A DNA stretch of 64,000 nt from Larimichthys crocea (GCF_000972845.2 NC_040022.1:17203865-17267864); one strand, 5' to 3'. Numbered from the stretch's first letter, positions 12,801 through 27,800 are shown. Translations and numbers: made by a program. The notes: generated by a model not told the origin, from the sequence alone.

Positions 12801-15800
12801 GAAGAAAACTATAACTGCCACTGGGCAAACTAAAACACCGCTTTCTATCAAGTTGTATGCTTTGTATTAAGAGCAGATGTATTCAATTCTCTTCAATTTG
12901 TATGGTACCTGTTGCCCTCACAGACACGTAAAAACATGTATACCCTTGCCACATATCCATCTAAGGAGAAAGGGCTACTGTTATGTGGCTGTTGTCTTCT
13001 GTGGTTAACTGAGGTAATTGGGCTTTAAATCACGGACCAAAGGCACGCAAGTCGCTTTGGGTTTGGTGTCGGATGTCAAAAGCTGCAGATTTATATCTTT
13101 CATAGCCCTGTAGGTTCAGCTTGGCAGATTTTCTCATGCCCACATGAAGAGTATATTGTATGTGATCAAAAAGAGCCTCTGCGTCTAAATCAGTCATCTG
13201 CTTAATGTAGATAAGTGTTAAATAAATAAGAGGAAAAAGAGGGAAGAGAGCAGCATACGAAAACATTTCCTAAAGCTAAAGATTTATAATTTAAACAACA
13301 TAAACCTTAACCGTGTAATCATTTTATACTCATAAATATAGCTTTTACTTTGGAAGGGTTGACTTCTTAAATATGTGTTATTAATAGATTCCCAAAATGG
13401 GCACTGACAAGGCTGATAATCGTGTGCGTCCCCCCTGCACTCCCCCCTTGCTTTTAGTGCTGCGGCGCCTGCTCTTCTATCCCCATCACTGGTGTGCCAG
13501 TGATCGATACCTCAACCCAAATAAAGCTCTGTTGTCCCTACTTCCCTGTCTGTGACTCCCCTCTTTGTGCACACTAATTGATCATCTGCGATTTTCTGAT
13601 CTGTTTTTTAGATCCACAGGTGGAAGTAATCCGAGCAGTAGCGTAATAAGTAATAGCCCGACGTCTCCATACATTATTCTTCCCTACATTTTGGCCTCAT
13701 CCTTGCTTACTTAAGAGCAGACTTCAATTACATTTCTTGGCTCGGGCCTTGAGGGGAATTAAACTGAAAGTACAACAATCACAAATGTTCTATATTACAT
13801 CTGATAAAGCAGGATCCTGCCTGAGAAAGACGACCATAATGTAAACACAAATTTATCTTCTTTGCAGGCTCCCCGCTGGCACCGAGGATTATGTGTGAAG
13901 CCACTAAACTTATGATGGACTTTTCCTGTGAGAATATTTATATACAGGCCAGAACACCATGGAGCACAGACACACTTTAATGGGTAAGGCCTGCGTATTA
14001 TGCAGAGAAAAAAAAAACAGTATTTAAAGTCTGAAAGTTGCTGTTCACAGAGAAAGAAACAGACAGCTGCAGAATTAATCAATAACTTAATTAGACTACC
14101 ATGTGAAATCTATGTCTCTGAATTCAGTGGCCCTGTTAGTTAAATGACTAAATAAATTCACTAAATAAATTGAGTGAAAATCAATATATATTTTATCATC
14201 TCTTATTTTTGAAAAGTTAATGTACACATGTTTAACTTAACTGTCTTTAAAGGCAGCTAGTTAAAAATGTTACACTCTCCCATGTCTTGGCTGAGAGCTG
14301 CATAATATAGTTTAACCAACCGTTAGTTTGACTTTAGCCACAAATGTGATTTGACAGGTAGAATAAACTGAATAATTTAAAGTCCCACGGTTTTTTTTGT
14401 TTTAACCAGATGCAATAAAAAATTCAAATGATCACACAAGTCCCTCGTGTTGACTTTTGTTAACAGCAGCTTCATGATAAATAGATATTTGGTATATAAT
14501 AAGACTTAGGCCCAGCGCCTAAACTAACAAAAGAGCAGTCGACGCAAGTGGTCAAGAGGAAATACAACAATATTTTGGGAAGTGTAGATATGAACCAAAA
14601 ACAACTGATAAGGGAAGAAGAATGTTTTTGTAAATATTGCAGCTGATAAAAGATTGTATGCAGGCTTCAGATTTCAAATACTCTGTTATGAAAAATGTTC
14701 ACATGCAAAAAAAAAGAAGGTTTTTTGTAAGTCGTGTATACTGCAGCTGTAGGATCTCATTTTTTTTGTTTCAGTTAATACTGATAAAGAAAATTGTCAT
14801 TGATGCTGCACACATGATATTCCAGGTATCTGAAGTCAAAGCTTGACAGCAGAACATGCTCCTAACTTCATATACTGCAAAACTGTATAGCCTTACACAT
14901 GCTGTATGTGTGTGTGAGAAATGAAGGGAGTGTGTGAGAGATGAAAGTAGACACTGAGCAGCAGAGAAAGACAAAAGGACTGAGTGAGAGTAAATGAGAT
15001 AGCTCTTAATTACCGCCTGCGTTTCTGTATGATGTCAATAGGCCTGTTGACAGCGCACGGCGATCCCCATATGTTCCCACTCCTCACAGTGATACTCCGT
15101 TCCACGGAGTAACAGAACCCACAGTTTGTCGGCACACTCATCTTTCTTTAGTCTACTCTCTTTTTTAACTCGTCCTCACCCTCCTCCTCTTCTCGGCCGC
15201 TCCGCTGCTCTCCCTCTCTTGGTTCTCCTCAGCTTGTGGCCGCTCTCATCCCTGTAAAAACCAGCCCGCTTCCTCGTCTGTCTCGCTGCTCCGTCGGGCT
15301 GTCCGGCTCTCCACGGCTTCCCAGGAGTTCTCATTACCTTTGGCAGCGGAGTGGACACCAGCTCTAGGACCGGTGGCTCCAGTGCAGAGCCATGATGCAA
15401 TCCATGCTACTGTATGCTGGTGAAAATCAGCTTTTTCTTGGATGATGATTTCAATAAATTTGCAGTGTGTTCCTCCCTGAGCACCTGAATTCCTGCTGCC
15501 TGTCTGTCTGCCTTGCAGGCTGTAGAAAGAGATTTTCATCACTCACAGCAGAGCTCCATTAATCGGTCCCTAATGTACATCTTGTCTTTGCTCCGGGTCT
15601 AAATGTAGCACACCACTGCCCTCTTCCCCTCTCCCTTTCTGTCTGTCTGCCTGCGCTCTCTCTCTCTCTCTCTCTCTCTAACACTTCTTCTGTTTCTCTC
15701 TCTCTGTTTCCTGCTCTCCCCTTTGGCTGCTACACCTTTAATCACAGAGCAAACAGAGACCTTTCCTTTCCCTGGACAAACTTGCTCTCCTGCTCCAGTC

Positions 15801-18800
15801 TGTCACAGTAGCCCTGTGCTGTGTATATGTGTATATGAGTGTGTGCGTGTGTGTGTGTGTGTGTTTTTTTCATCTGTAGGAGGCGTGTGTGTGTGTGTGC
15901 GTCAGTGAGCGAGCGCACAAATGTGTAGGCATGTGACTGAGCAAGTGTCTGTGTGTGCGCGCGCGTGTGTGTGTGTGCGCATCACACACACACACACAAA
16001 GGGGGACAAGTTTCAGAGTGAGGTCAGAGCTGAGAAAGGGGGCGGGATCAGAGCCAGCATGGTTCCTGCCTTCCTAAAATGTTTTAGCCATTTTAACCCC
16101 TTCCTACTCTCTCACACACACTCACACACACACACACAATGAATCCTAATACAATCACAGGACAGCGCTTTCCCTGTGGCCACAGCACCATTATCCTTTC
16201 CAGATGGATTGTGTATTCATGTGTACATGCGTGTGTGTGTCAGGTATGTCATGTCTATTAGGTAAAGAGATTGATGACAGGATAAGTATGATAGGGTATT
16301 ACAGTAAGTAGCTCTTGGGACACGGCTTGCTGAGAACGAAGAACATGTACAAACAAACACACACACACACACACATACATAACCGTATACAGTATGTACT
16401 CACACGCAGGCTTAGGCACCAGCATGCAAGGTCACCCATGGCCAGGGGCAGTGTATTTTTGAAGACCAGAAATGTGAAAAGTAAATATGAAACCTTAGCT
16501 GCTCGACCTTCTCTAGGCTTCATATGAAAACTTAAACAGGAAATATTTGACAAGAGATCAGCAAAATGAAACCGGGGCCATGGATCTACAGGCTATGTTC
16601 CCAGAGACAGATTAAAGCTAGCTCTGGAGAAGAAGAGTTTGTAAAAATTTTATCAGGACAAGCTGTGTGAGAGAGAGACTCTGAGATACTGGGGAGGAGT
16701 GTGATCAGGTTTTCTCACAGCACAGCAGTTGCTTTGGTGTTAACAAGTCCCTGTGTTCACTTGTAATGATACAGCATTTGGTACTGAATGCCAGTTCTTA
16801 CCCATTGATTTTTTAAGTCTTTAAAAAAATAAATAATAATAATACAAAAGAGGAAAGTTGATGCACTGAATTAAATGCTGCAGTGGTTCTCAAACTACAT
16901 GGATATGCTATACTAATTTCAAATGAAAATAAATTATAAGATCACTGGAATGTAATTTCAAACTTGTAAATGTATTAAAGAGTTTCCTGTAATATTTTGT
17001 CTCAATATCAGCCTGCTATGTAGTCACATTCACGCACATGGCATGAACACCATGATTAGTTTACTTTACATTTTAGAACTTTTAGTTTCTAAAATGTGAT
17101 GGTAAGATTTAAAATGCGAAATATTAGTAACAACAGACGAATCAGGAGTACCTCTTTTCCACTAAATGATTCTGTTTTTTAACTGGTTCTGTTAGGTCCC
17201 AGAAGTGCCACCAAAGACCATGACTGCTGTCTTTTTTTCATTAAAATTCAGAAAATTTAAAGCCAGGTCATGTAAGCACTTTAGCAGTGGTTTAACAGAG
17301 TATGTGTGACACTTTTTGAGAGGAACATAGACCTGGCTGTCATCCGCATAGCAGTGAAAAGAAATGCCATGTTTCCTGAAAATAAAATCAAGTGGGAGTT
17401 GGTAGAGAGAGAATAAAAGAGGGCCAAGCACAGAGCCCTGTGGGACCCCACATGGGAGAGGAGCAGTGGAGAATCATCAAGGCTTACACAGAAAGTCCGA
17501 TGTGACAGGTAGGACCTGAACCATTCCAGTGCTGTGCCACTGATGCCCACCCACTGCTCCAAACGAGCAATCAGGATTTCATGGTCGACTGTATCAAATG
17601 CTGGAGTCAAATCTAAAAGCACCAGGACAACACAGTTACCAGAGTCAGTAGCTAAAAAGATATAATTAAAAACTCTTAAAAGTGCTGATTCTGTGCTGTG
17701 CAATGTTTTAACACCGGATTGAAATATCTCAAGAATTCTTTGTTCATTTAAAAAGTCCATGAGCTGGAAATAAACAATCTTCTCTAAGATTTTAGAGAAG
17801 AAAGGCAATTTAGAGATGAGGCCTGAAATTTGCCAAAAGAGTAGGATCCAGCACAGGTTGTTTTTTTTTTTAAACAAAGGCTGCACAACTGCATGTTTAA
17901 AATTTACAGGGACCACTCCAGATGACAGACTGTTATTAATAACTGTGAGACAAGATGGCCCAATGGTGGGAAAAACCTCCTTAAAAAGTCGGGGTGGGAC
18001 AGCATCATCCGGAGAGCCTGAGGGCTTCAGATGACCCACAATCTCCTGCACAAAGGGCAGGGTCGCAGGGTCAAACGTGTCCAACACAGCAGAGCAGGGG
18101 ACAAACACTGAAGCATTAGAAACAGGAGGTGGAATAAGTGCTCTGGTAGAAGTGACTTTATCAATAAAGTAGTGCAGAAAGTTCTCACACACAGCAGGGG
18201 AGGCCTCGATTCCAGTCTGTGGTGCATTCAANNNNNNNNNNAGAGCCCTGTGGGACCCCACATGAGAGAGGAGCAGTGGAGAATCATCAAGGCTTACACA
18301 GAAAGTCCGATGTGACAGGTAGGACCTGAACCATTCCAGTGCTGTGCCACTGATGCCCACCCACTGCTTCAAACGAGCAATCAGGATTTCATGGTCGACT
18401 GTATCAAATGCTGCAGTCAAATCTAAAAGCACCAGGACAACACAGTGACCAGAGTCAGTAGCTAAAAAGATATCATTAAAAAAGAGTGCTGATTCTGTGC
18501 TGTGCAATGTTTTTAAACCGGATTAGAATATCTCAGAATTTTTTGTTCATTTAAAAAGTCCATGAGCTGGAAATAAACAATCTTCTCTAAGATTTTAGAG
18601 AAGAAAGGTAATTTAAAGATGAAGCATTAGAAACAGGAGGTGGAATAAGTGCTCTGGTAGAAGTGATTTTATCAACGAAGTAGTGCAGAAAGTTCTCACA
18701 CACAGCAGGGGAGGCCTCGATTCCAGTCTGTGGTGCATTCAGAGCAGAGTGGATAACTTTAAACAACACACAAGGCTTATGACAGTTTAGCAGAACAATA

Positions 18801-21800
18801 TCAAAAAAATATTTTCTTTTTGCCTCAGTGGTAATGATTCATAATGGTAATGTCCTTTTTCCACTTTCGCTCAGCTCTTCGACACTCCTGTCTGGCAGTG
18901 CGGGTTGTTTCATTCAGTCAAGGCTCTGATTTAGCTTTCTGCTGCCTTGTCTTTAATGGAGCCGCAATGTCTATGGAAGTTTGACAGGTGTCAAGAAACC
19001 ATGAGTTGAGAGCCTCTGTATCCTCACACACAGACTCAGGAATGACGCAGTTCTGGCTGAAAACACCTGCGGCGCGAGGTTTAACTGTGTGACAGCAAAC
19101 AGCAACTTCCAAAAGTACAGGCATATGATCAGAGAAAAAAGGTCACAGACCTCCAGGTTAAGAACAGGCAAACCGTTTTGGCATAATATCAGCTAAGAAC
19201 ATAAAAAAATCTGTTAAAAAGTCTCTGCTACATTTGGGAGATTCTTAGATCTAGCAGCGTTTGGCGATCATACACAAGCAGAGTTTCACACACTGGCGCC
19301 ATCTTCCAATTATTGGTGAACGTTAGCATGCTAACATACTAAACTAAGATGTTGAACAAAAATATTAGCATGTTCACATCCTCTTCGTGAGTTAGTTTGC
19401 ATGTTAACATTTAGCTCAATCCCCTGCAGTCCCTAAGTATAGCCTCCCAGATGTTTACACCATGTCAACTCCAGCCAATGTTACACAAGACTGCAAGACT
19501 GCAAGTTTGCTGAACATCAGTTTGCCCTCATCCTAAAAGCCGTTTTTCTTGTAACGTCAAAAGTGAAAACATACTGTTTAAAAATACAAAGACAAGAACG
19601 TGCTGTTTCTTTATTTTGAAGTCCTATATACAGTATACTGTACGTGGATCATGAACTTGCCTGAGAGGAACATTTAGCTTTAGCCTTTTTTAGATTGTTT
19701 ATCTTCTATGTAGCCAACAAGTTCATTAACAAGACCCCATTAACAAAAATGTCAATAGCATGGAAAAAAAACTGCAGAGGGCATTTTCAACTCTCTCATG
19801 GCACTAACGTTAACTTAATTAACTTTACTAGCTAGAGGTGATAAAAATTGCAAGTGTAGTTGTTTCAGCAAAAATGGCGGCCACTGTCTAAAGCAAGAAC
19901 CAACTGTTTCAAAAGAATTTGGAGCAGAAAATTTGCCACCGTTGTAAACTGCATTACGTGCCTTGCGTAAACGGAAAGCTTGGCAGGCGTAGCATGGTTT
20001 CACGAACGGCTATTTGCTATCAGCTAGCTCGCACACACAAAAAAAACATGTCCATGAATGGATGTGCACTTCAGGTTACATTCTGCAGTTTGACATGGTT
20101 CAATTAAATTTGGCAAATCAATCAATAGCATCACCTCATCACCGCGGAATTCATAAATGTAAGGCAGAAAGACGACAATAGGTGAGAATGGAAAAGAAAA
20201 TCAAGAAAATATGAGTCGAAATAGAGGTTCAATAAGTATCTTTAACATGAACCAGGCCACTTTGTAGAAACAAGAGAGTTTAAAATGCATCACAGGACCA
20301 CTACTCCATTACCTACACATGTGAAAAAGTTGGCTTTTATCTTTTTCATATGGCGTACTTTATATTTACATTGGTTGGGACATATAGCACAGACAGCTTA
20401 TACCTGGGGTATTTCTTCTATAAAAGCATTTAATATAATCCCTTAATATAATACAAGGGTTCTGTGTCTGTGCTACTCAAGAAAAACTGCCATTTAAGGA
20501 AATCTAAAGAGGTGCACACAAAAAAAAGGCCCAATCATAACCACAAAGTGAACAGGCCTACAATACTGCTGTATGTTATAGCTTTCTGGAGCCTGAATTG
20601 AAAGGCAACAGTTTATAAATCCAATCACACGCCTACACTGAATTAAATGGTAGCTATTTGGGTTAAGCAAGATCGACTGTGCAGGAACAGAATCACAGTC
20701 AGGCCAATCGTGGTTTTAGAGAGAAGCTCTACAAGCTCTGATATATTGTTACAATAAAGTCTCCTAATTTGTTAAGTTTCATGGACCTGTATTAACACTC
20801 GTGAAAAAAAAAAAAAAAAGATGTGATCTGAATTTGGACGTCTAAAACTAAAAGATTTATCCTGAGTGTCCTGATGCAAACCGGATGAGGCACTGTTGTG
20901 AATAAGCAGTATTTTGACACATTTCCATGACAGGAAAATTGTTTTCATGTGCAGTTAGAATAATTAAGTGCTTACACAACATGGTTCAAGAGTTTTATCT
21001 TTGTTATTTAGAGTGGACATGTACATACACACTCACACACACACACATTCACTTGTTGGCAGTATATCAGAGGACTTCACGGTGTTCGATGTATCTGCGT
21101 CACCGTGGTGGAAGAGAGTGGATGGTTGAGGAAAGACAGACGTGAAATGTTTAGTTCTGCTCAGTATCTTCACATCTCGTCTTTAGACAGTCGTGCTGAA
21201 CACCGTGGCTGAGGCGATGTAATTTCTAAAACTCATAAAATAACAGGGAATAATAGATTCTGGCTGACCCCTCAGTTGTGGGTTTAATAGTCCATTATTT
21301 GCAAAGGGGCCTCATGACATCATGTGCTGGCTACATGCAGGCATGGTGAGCATTCCTGGATAACGAGCTGTTTTGAAATCAACGAGCGGCGCTGTGTGTC
21401 GGAATTGTTGCCTGTCAGAGGACATACTGTCTGTTTGTGGTTTGTTTGTAAAGCTATTTGACTCTGATTAATTTCCAACGTCACGTTGTCCACTGAGAGC
21501 CAATTATGTCTGAATCAAAGTGCCAGGAAATATACAATAAAATCAAATATTGTAACAGCATAATCAGGAAGGACTGGAATCCTAAAGTACAAAAAAAAGG
21601 TTGCTTTGAGTTATATCTTATATTTAAAGTCTCGACATTTACTGGACAGTATTAACTCAGCTCGTCTGGGTTAATGAACAGTGAATATTCTCTGCGTCCG
21701 CCTTTAAACTCCAAATTAACATCAGGAACTTTGTGTTGCTTCTTTGTCTGAATTTCATGTTAAAAAAAAAAAAGTCACAACTAAGATGTAAAGTTTGTAA

Positions 21801-24800
21801 AAGTTAAGTGCTTAAACATTTTCCAACACCAGAGGCATTGATTAAAATAGTGTCTTACAGTATTTACAGGACCTTTTTCACAACAGCCATTTTGACTTGA
21901 AATTGTAGGGTCGACACAGGTGTTTCCAATGAGACTAACTAAGGCTCTGTTCCATTTATTGCAGCAGAGACTTTACAGTGAGCCAACATGCAGCACAGCA
22001 GCACCCTGACTCTGTTTGACCTGAATGGAACAGGGCCTTAATTAGTATCATTGGTAACATTTGTGTTTATGTGTCAAAGGTCTGTCGACTGGCTCATAAA
22101 ACATCTCCTCTTTATACACAACCTATGACATACAGCATATAGAGTATTTTATTACTTTATCAAAACTGTCTCATGCTATAGACAGATTTAATATTCCTAT
22201 CCTAAAAATAGGACTCCAGCTTTCAATTTGGTGCATGTACTTGTACATTGACAATATAACTGCACAGTTACAATCAACGGTACGTTGGAAGCATAATGTT
22301 CTCACAGTGTCACCTAACACACCAGACACTGTTGAGCAATTTACAAACTCTCGTTTCTCATCAGAACAAATTGTGTTGCAAATTTTACACCTGCTTCTTC
22401 CAGCATGTGGTCTATTGCATATATTGCATTAACCCAAACATGCAGTTATTAGCAGAGTGTGCTGCTTTTCGTTCCTTTGTGTGGCTGCATAATAAATATA
22501 AACAAATACTATTTAACTCATGTCTGAAAAAGCATCACAAATCCTGAGGAAATTAATCTGTTATGTTGCTGCATCATTACATCAACTGGAAACTTTCTGA
22601 AGATGTACTGTGCAGTTTTACGCACGCACTTCTTCCTAAATTAAGCATGTTTGCTATTTTTGGAAATTCTGGGATCTCCATCAGAATTTAAAATAACTTT
22701 CTGACTGGTTTGAATGACGCTCAGCTGCACAACGTGCAAAGTTTGTAGAGGGACACTGTGTTTGGTACAGTAGAGTTCCAGAGGTTAAAAAAACAGCTGC
22801 AGATGAATAAAGTACACCAACCCACCAGCATACACACAGACATATTTACACAAGCAGGGCTGCACATTTCCACTATAGTTTTCTACATCCGCAACAGGAT
22901 TTCCAAAAAGAACTATTCCCAAAAATGATCATGCACAAGAAGTACAGGCACGCAGCATGTTACATCTCCTTTAAACCAAACTACAGCCTTAGTTATTTCA
23001 AATTAAAGGTGTTTACCACAGAAACTGAACGACATTTTTCATGGTGCACATGTCATCCATAATACTAGGCCCGTAACAAAGCAGCAGCACCAGGTGTGAG
23101 CATGTGGCTGTTGCTAGCAGCCTATATTTAACTGAGTCGCTGTGATGTCAAACGTCATGTCACAGCATGTACTGTAGTAAAGGCTATCAGTGTGTCACCT
23201 CATGATTCATTAGGCTGCCATCTGCTAGCATTACGGCAGGGTTGGGGGCTCGTATGATTCGGGGATTGGGTGGATGACAGATTTGTAAGCACACATGCAA
23301 ACACACACGTTCGCAGTGACACACAAACACACGCACACACACCGGACTGAAAAGGCCAGCAGATACGCACATGGGAACTCACTAATGCATGTACACGTAC
23401 AGGGACATGGACACACATTAAATTCACAATCAGGTGGTCTGTGTGGGTCACTCCTTCAACAGAAAAGTGTTTGTAGGAAAAACAAGAGCCGTGAAACACA
23501 GTCACAGCAGCCTCGTCACCATTTCATCTATGGAAATCTATGAAAATGCTACCCAGTTTGTACACTCTGACCCAATACAGTACATGTGTATGCATGTCTT
23601 TCTTGCAGATCTAAAAAAAAAAAATCAAACTTTTACAGGAAATGAGAAAATAAAATAAAAATGTGTTCTCCATTTTGGCATCATGAAATAATTACTAACT
23701 GATCATGTAATGTATGGGATATGACAACTGCCCCGATACATTTATAAAGCACCAAACACAAATGAACATAAAAGAGTTCAGCTTTTATTGGTCATACTAA
23801 ATATTAAAATTAAATCTTTTATAAAATCAATGTCTATAATTAAGAAAAATATACAACATAATGATTGTTAGTAGTAATTTCCTTTGTACTACATTTCTGC
23901 CATGCATCCCTTCTGCTGTATACGTGTGGCTGTTGTACAAGCTACTCAGGTTAAATATTACAAACAGATAAAGCAGCAGAACTGGGTGTCAAGACAATTT
24001 TATTTATTAAGATTTGATTTATTAAGCCAAGAATCAAAAGTTTGTCTGGGATTTACTGTATAAATGATATATGACCACCTCTATGCGTATACTGAAGTAG
24101 CAGCAGTGGAATTATAATGACGAAAAAGAATGAATACTTGAAGAATAAGAATGATAATATTTAATAAATAAAATACAAACTACAGAATTAAAGCTGTAGA
24201 GTGTAAATGCGTCGATATTAAGCAAATGTACCTTTGAAAAGAAATGTGAATAACTAATTCTCTTAATTCTGCCACAAACAGTACATCAGTATAAAAGTTC
24301 AATTTGACTTCTGGATTATGTTGCATTACACTCTCCACAGAACTATGAAAGTCTAATTAGTGTCATATGGTCTTTTTCAATCAGCCTTAAAATGTAATTA
24401 TAATCAACCAAACCACCACATTGTTTTTTTTTTTCTACAGCAAACAAATGTTTGGCTTGCAGGAGGTCACTGTGCTCTAAGGATATCTGAGCATAGCTTA
24501 GTCGGTCTCCCCCTCTAGTGGTTACAATGAACAGTCATCCTGATGCTGCTGGATCACCGGAGCAGCACTAATGTCTAAAATGTATTCATTCATCAATAAT
24601 AAAGTGAAACAAAGCAGTCCTTTATCATTTTCTCATCAGACTTGACACATACTGAACTCACAATTTCATGTCTGAGGCGTCTGTTTGAGACATACAGTAG
24701 TAGTATTCTGAGGAAAACATTAATCGCGTTACCTTTAAAAATCTATTTCTTTTTTATTGGTGCTACAGTTTGCAAGTTAACTTTGAGACAAACACACCTG

Positions 24801-27800
24801 TGCCCTCTCGCAGTGTGAGTAGGAACTACAGTAAAGTTTAACATTTCAGCAGTGTTAGTGCCACTGCTGCTGCTGCTACTGCTGCTGCTGCCAGCCTCAG
24901 AAATCAATGAGGCTCTGGAGGCAATTGGGGAAATCAGTCATGCTGAAAATATGGAGTACAGCAGTGACGCACACAGCAGCCAGCCCGCCACAGCCACACA
25001 GGCCCTATTGACTAATCTGGGTGTGTGTTAGAGCAGGGGGGGTGTATATGGCTATATTGGGACCTCTGACATTGACACTGTTGCCCTTTGGTTGGATGGC
25101 CTCACTTTTTTTTTGTTTTTTTGTTTTCCTCATTATTCTTTCAGTCACAATCACTTTTTGTCTCGCTCCTCTTTTTCTTTGACCACTTCAGAAATATCTC
25201 TCTTCACCCTGTGAGCGCCCCCTTTCCTCTGGGTCTAACCCCCTTCTACCAGCCATTATCTCCGCACTAAAAGCAGCACTATCTCACCCCGCGTCCTCTC
25301 TATCACTTCTTCACCGCCCTCTCGTCTGTGCCTTTACCCTCTTTGTGTAAATTATCTCTTTTTCCCAGTCGGTCAGCCGTTGCGTCTGTCTGTCTCTCTC
25401 TCGCGCTCTCACCTCACTCTTGTCTCTTCCCATCGTTCTCTGCTTTAGATAAATGGCATCTTCTCAAACTGTCACATGCCGTTAGGACGCAGCACCATCT
25501 ATCTTCTCATGATACTGGCTAAGAGCTCTCCAGCCCTGTCCGGCCTTAATGCAGTGACACTGTGTCGTTCAAACGTACCACACTGCCAGACAAGCCATCA
25601 AAAGCATTGTTGAGAAGATTACTAGTAGTGTTTGTGTGTGTTAGTCAGAGGGTAGGATGAATAGTGCCCTGGTACTGTTAGTACAAGTGAGGATAAGAGC
25701 TGTCTCTGTTGTGATGGACACATGGATTACAATAGAGACTGCTTTGTCTCAGTGTGTGTGTGTGTGTGTGTGTTTCACAAGGGCAGAGAAAATGATTTAA
25801 TTACAAAATAATTTAACTACTACCTTAATTAATTTAAGTACTACTACCCACATCGACGGTATCTTCTCCATAACCGTACGATAAATACATTATTGTCCTT
25901 ACTGGCTGAAAATGAAAAACAAGTTTTGAACTTTACTTTGATCCGAAGCTAAAACCAAATCAGGTAAAGAGAATAGAGGCTTGTTCTGTTCCCTTCTGCA
26001 CTTCTGTATCTCAGGCTGTGGTCTAAAATCTCCTGCTTTGATCTCCTCATATGATCCAAACACGCTCACGGCTGGAGGAGTTCGGACGACACTCGCAAGG
26101 CACATGCCTTATGCCCAGAGTTCAGAAAAGTTTGCCTGCACTGTACAGAAAGATAATCCCACAACAGGTCTGAAATGTTCGAGAAGAGGTTGATTCTTCG
26201 TGAATCTGCGCCTAAAGCACTTATTTCAATCATGCATCTCTGATTGTGAGACAACTTTCACAATGCTTATGGCCTCATGTTGGCTGCAGATTCATGTGTG
26301 TGTATATCCATAAGCTGTGTGTACCTATGTCTATATGTGTGTATTATTCTAATTCATGTATTGAGCCTCTGTTTTCTCTGAGTCTCTCTCTGTAAAGTTA
26401 CATAATGACATGTCCTGCAGGGATCTCATGACAGCTGTAGTAGATTTTGTTTTTCTTGAATCCAGCCTGGTGATTACACAGTTGTATCAAGTTACAACTA
26501 CAATTAAGTCAATCAGTCTCATAAGTGTGTAGACATGGCAGGATGTTACGATGATTTACCTCTTGGAAGTGATTCCAATTGACACATTATTTCATTTCTC
26601 TCTGTTTTGTTTCCTAGAGGACAAGATAGAAAACAGAGATGAAATCTGCTCCATCTGCCGCTCTCATGGACAATTTTCCACAGCGCGCTGATATTTCTTT
26701 AGTCCTATTATGAAACCCAAAATTCCTGAACCACATGACGGTCGCACCGTGCCTGACACAGACGCCTCGGGTTGGCTCGGGTCCATGGACACCGCAAGAA
26801 GGGCCATCAGTGGACAGAGCCATCGATCCACCATTCCAACCCCCCCTGAGGCCTGCGACACAAACCACCACATCACCCAGCGCTCCAACAATGGTAACAC
26901 TAACCGGTTTCATCACAGCACACGTCAAATCCTTTGGCAGATGTTTTTTGTTTGTTTTTCGGCATTAGACAGTGTTTAATTTAATCAAGAGTTTTAAACA
27001 GGATATAGCTGCAGACTCAGAACTAGAAGTGTATTTGTTGTCACTAAAGCAAACAACACCAGTACATTAATCTGTTTTATCTGAATAACCTTTTAATAAT
27101 AATAATATTTTAGGTAATCTAAATGGTCCTCGGAGTCTGAGGCTTGAAACATCATGAGTACACAACAGAATAAACCACCTAAAAGCACCAGATAAACACT
27201 AACACAATGCAATACTTCTGTAAACACAGTGACAGGACAGCAGTCTTAAATATAATATAATCAGCTGATTATATTTCATGTAAAAGACTACAACAACAGG
27301 GAGCACCTGCCAGACACAAACAACCACTTTCCAATACTTCCTGAACATCTGTAAACACATGTATTATGTTGCCCTCACTGTAATCACAGACACAAAAGTG
27401 TCCACACACAACCGGATACATACCCAATGCACGAGTGCCTGCGGGTGGAGAAGTTGCCGTGCATCTTCCTTGAAAAGCGAGAGTCTTTGTTCATCATTTT
27501 ATTGGCAGGTTCAAAAAGATTTGGGTTGAGTTCAGGGAGGCATCAAAATAGCAGCTTCGAGAGGCGCGGGATAAAAAAAGTGAACTTCTGCGGCACGACT
27601 GAAAACCCCATGCTGTCATAAAATCGCAAAAGCTGTCCAAAACGTTGTGGGTTACAGGTTATGAGGAACCAGTCCCTTTGACAAGACTGTGCAGGAAAAA
27701 CAGGTCCAATAGCAGTAAATGTAAAGCGAGATGAAAATGCAAAACAGCAAAACACAACAGTGTCATCAGCTGTGCCTTGTAAGAATGAAAGTAAACGCAA

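Larger units (their letters stand above)
1497..15179. other. pde4c intron with old repeats and microsatellites
   Basis: No convincing exon was found. The stretch contains CA/GT microsatellites (4501-4583, 6032-6116, 8693-8752, 8812-8847, 9834-9875), a CT run (5300-5325) and fragments of dispersed fish repeats listed separately. Confidence 0.6.
17190..19190 (-). mobile_element. degenerate non-LTR retrotransposon (L2/CR1-type) reverse transcriptase, with internal tandem duplication
   Basis: The minus strand encodes broken pieces of a LINE polyprotein: a linker near 18.9-19.1 kb ([12 protein letters not shown]), then [60 protein letters not shown] and, after a frameshift near 17,455, CGVPQGS and the catalytic box YADD. 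The order matches a non-LTR reverse transcriptase with fingers then palm. Stops and frameshifts make it inactive. A 10-base run of N (18232-18241) separates two copies of the same segment. The family name is from memory of similar fish elements. Confidence 0.85.
15335..27423. other. pde4c intron with LINE and MITE insertions
   Basis: No pde4c exon was recognised. Contents: CT- and GT-rich tracts (15,650-15,980), CA tract (16,350-16,380), broken LINE (17.2-19.2 kb), dispersed repeat (19.3 kb), palindromic MITE (21.9 kb) and an interrupted CTG run (24,861-24,892). Confidence 0.6.

Noticed and set aside
26614..26979. Opposed open frames on both strands near 26.7 kb
   Set aside because: Moderately GC-rich DNA without recognisable domains. 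A possible acceptor at 26,618 on plus leads to a stop after about 20 codons.
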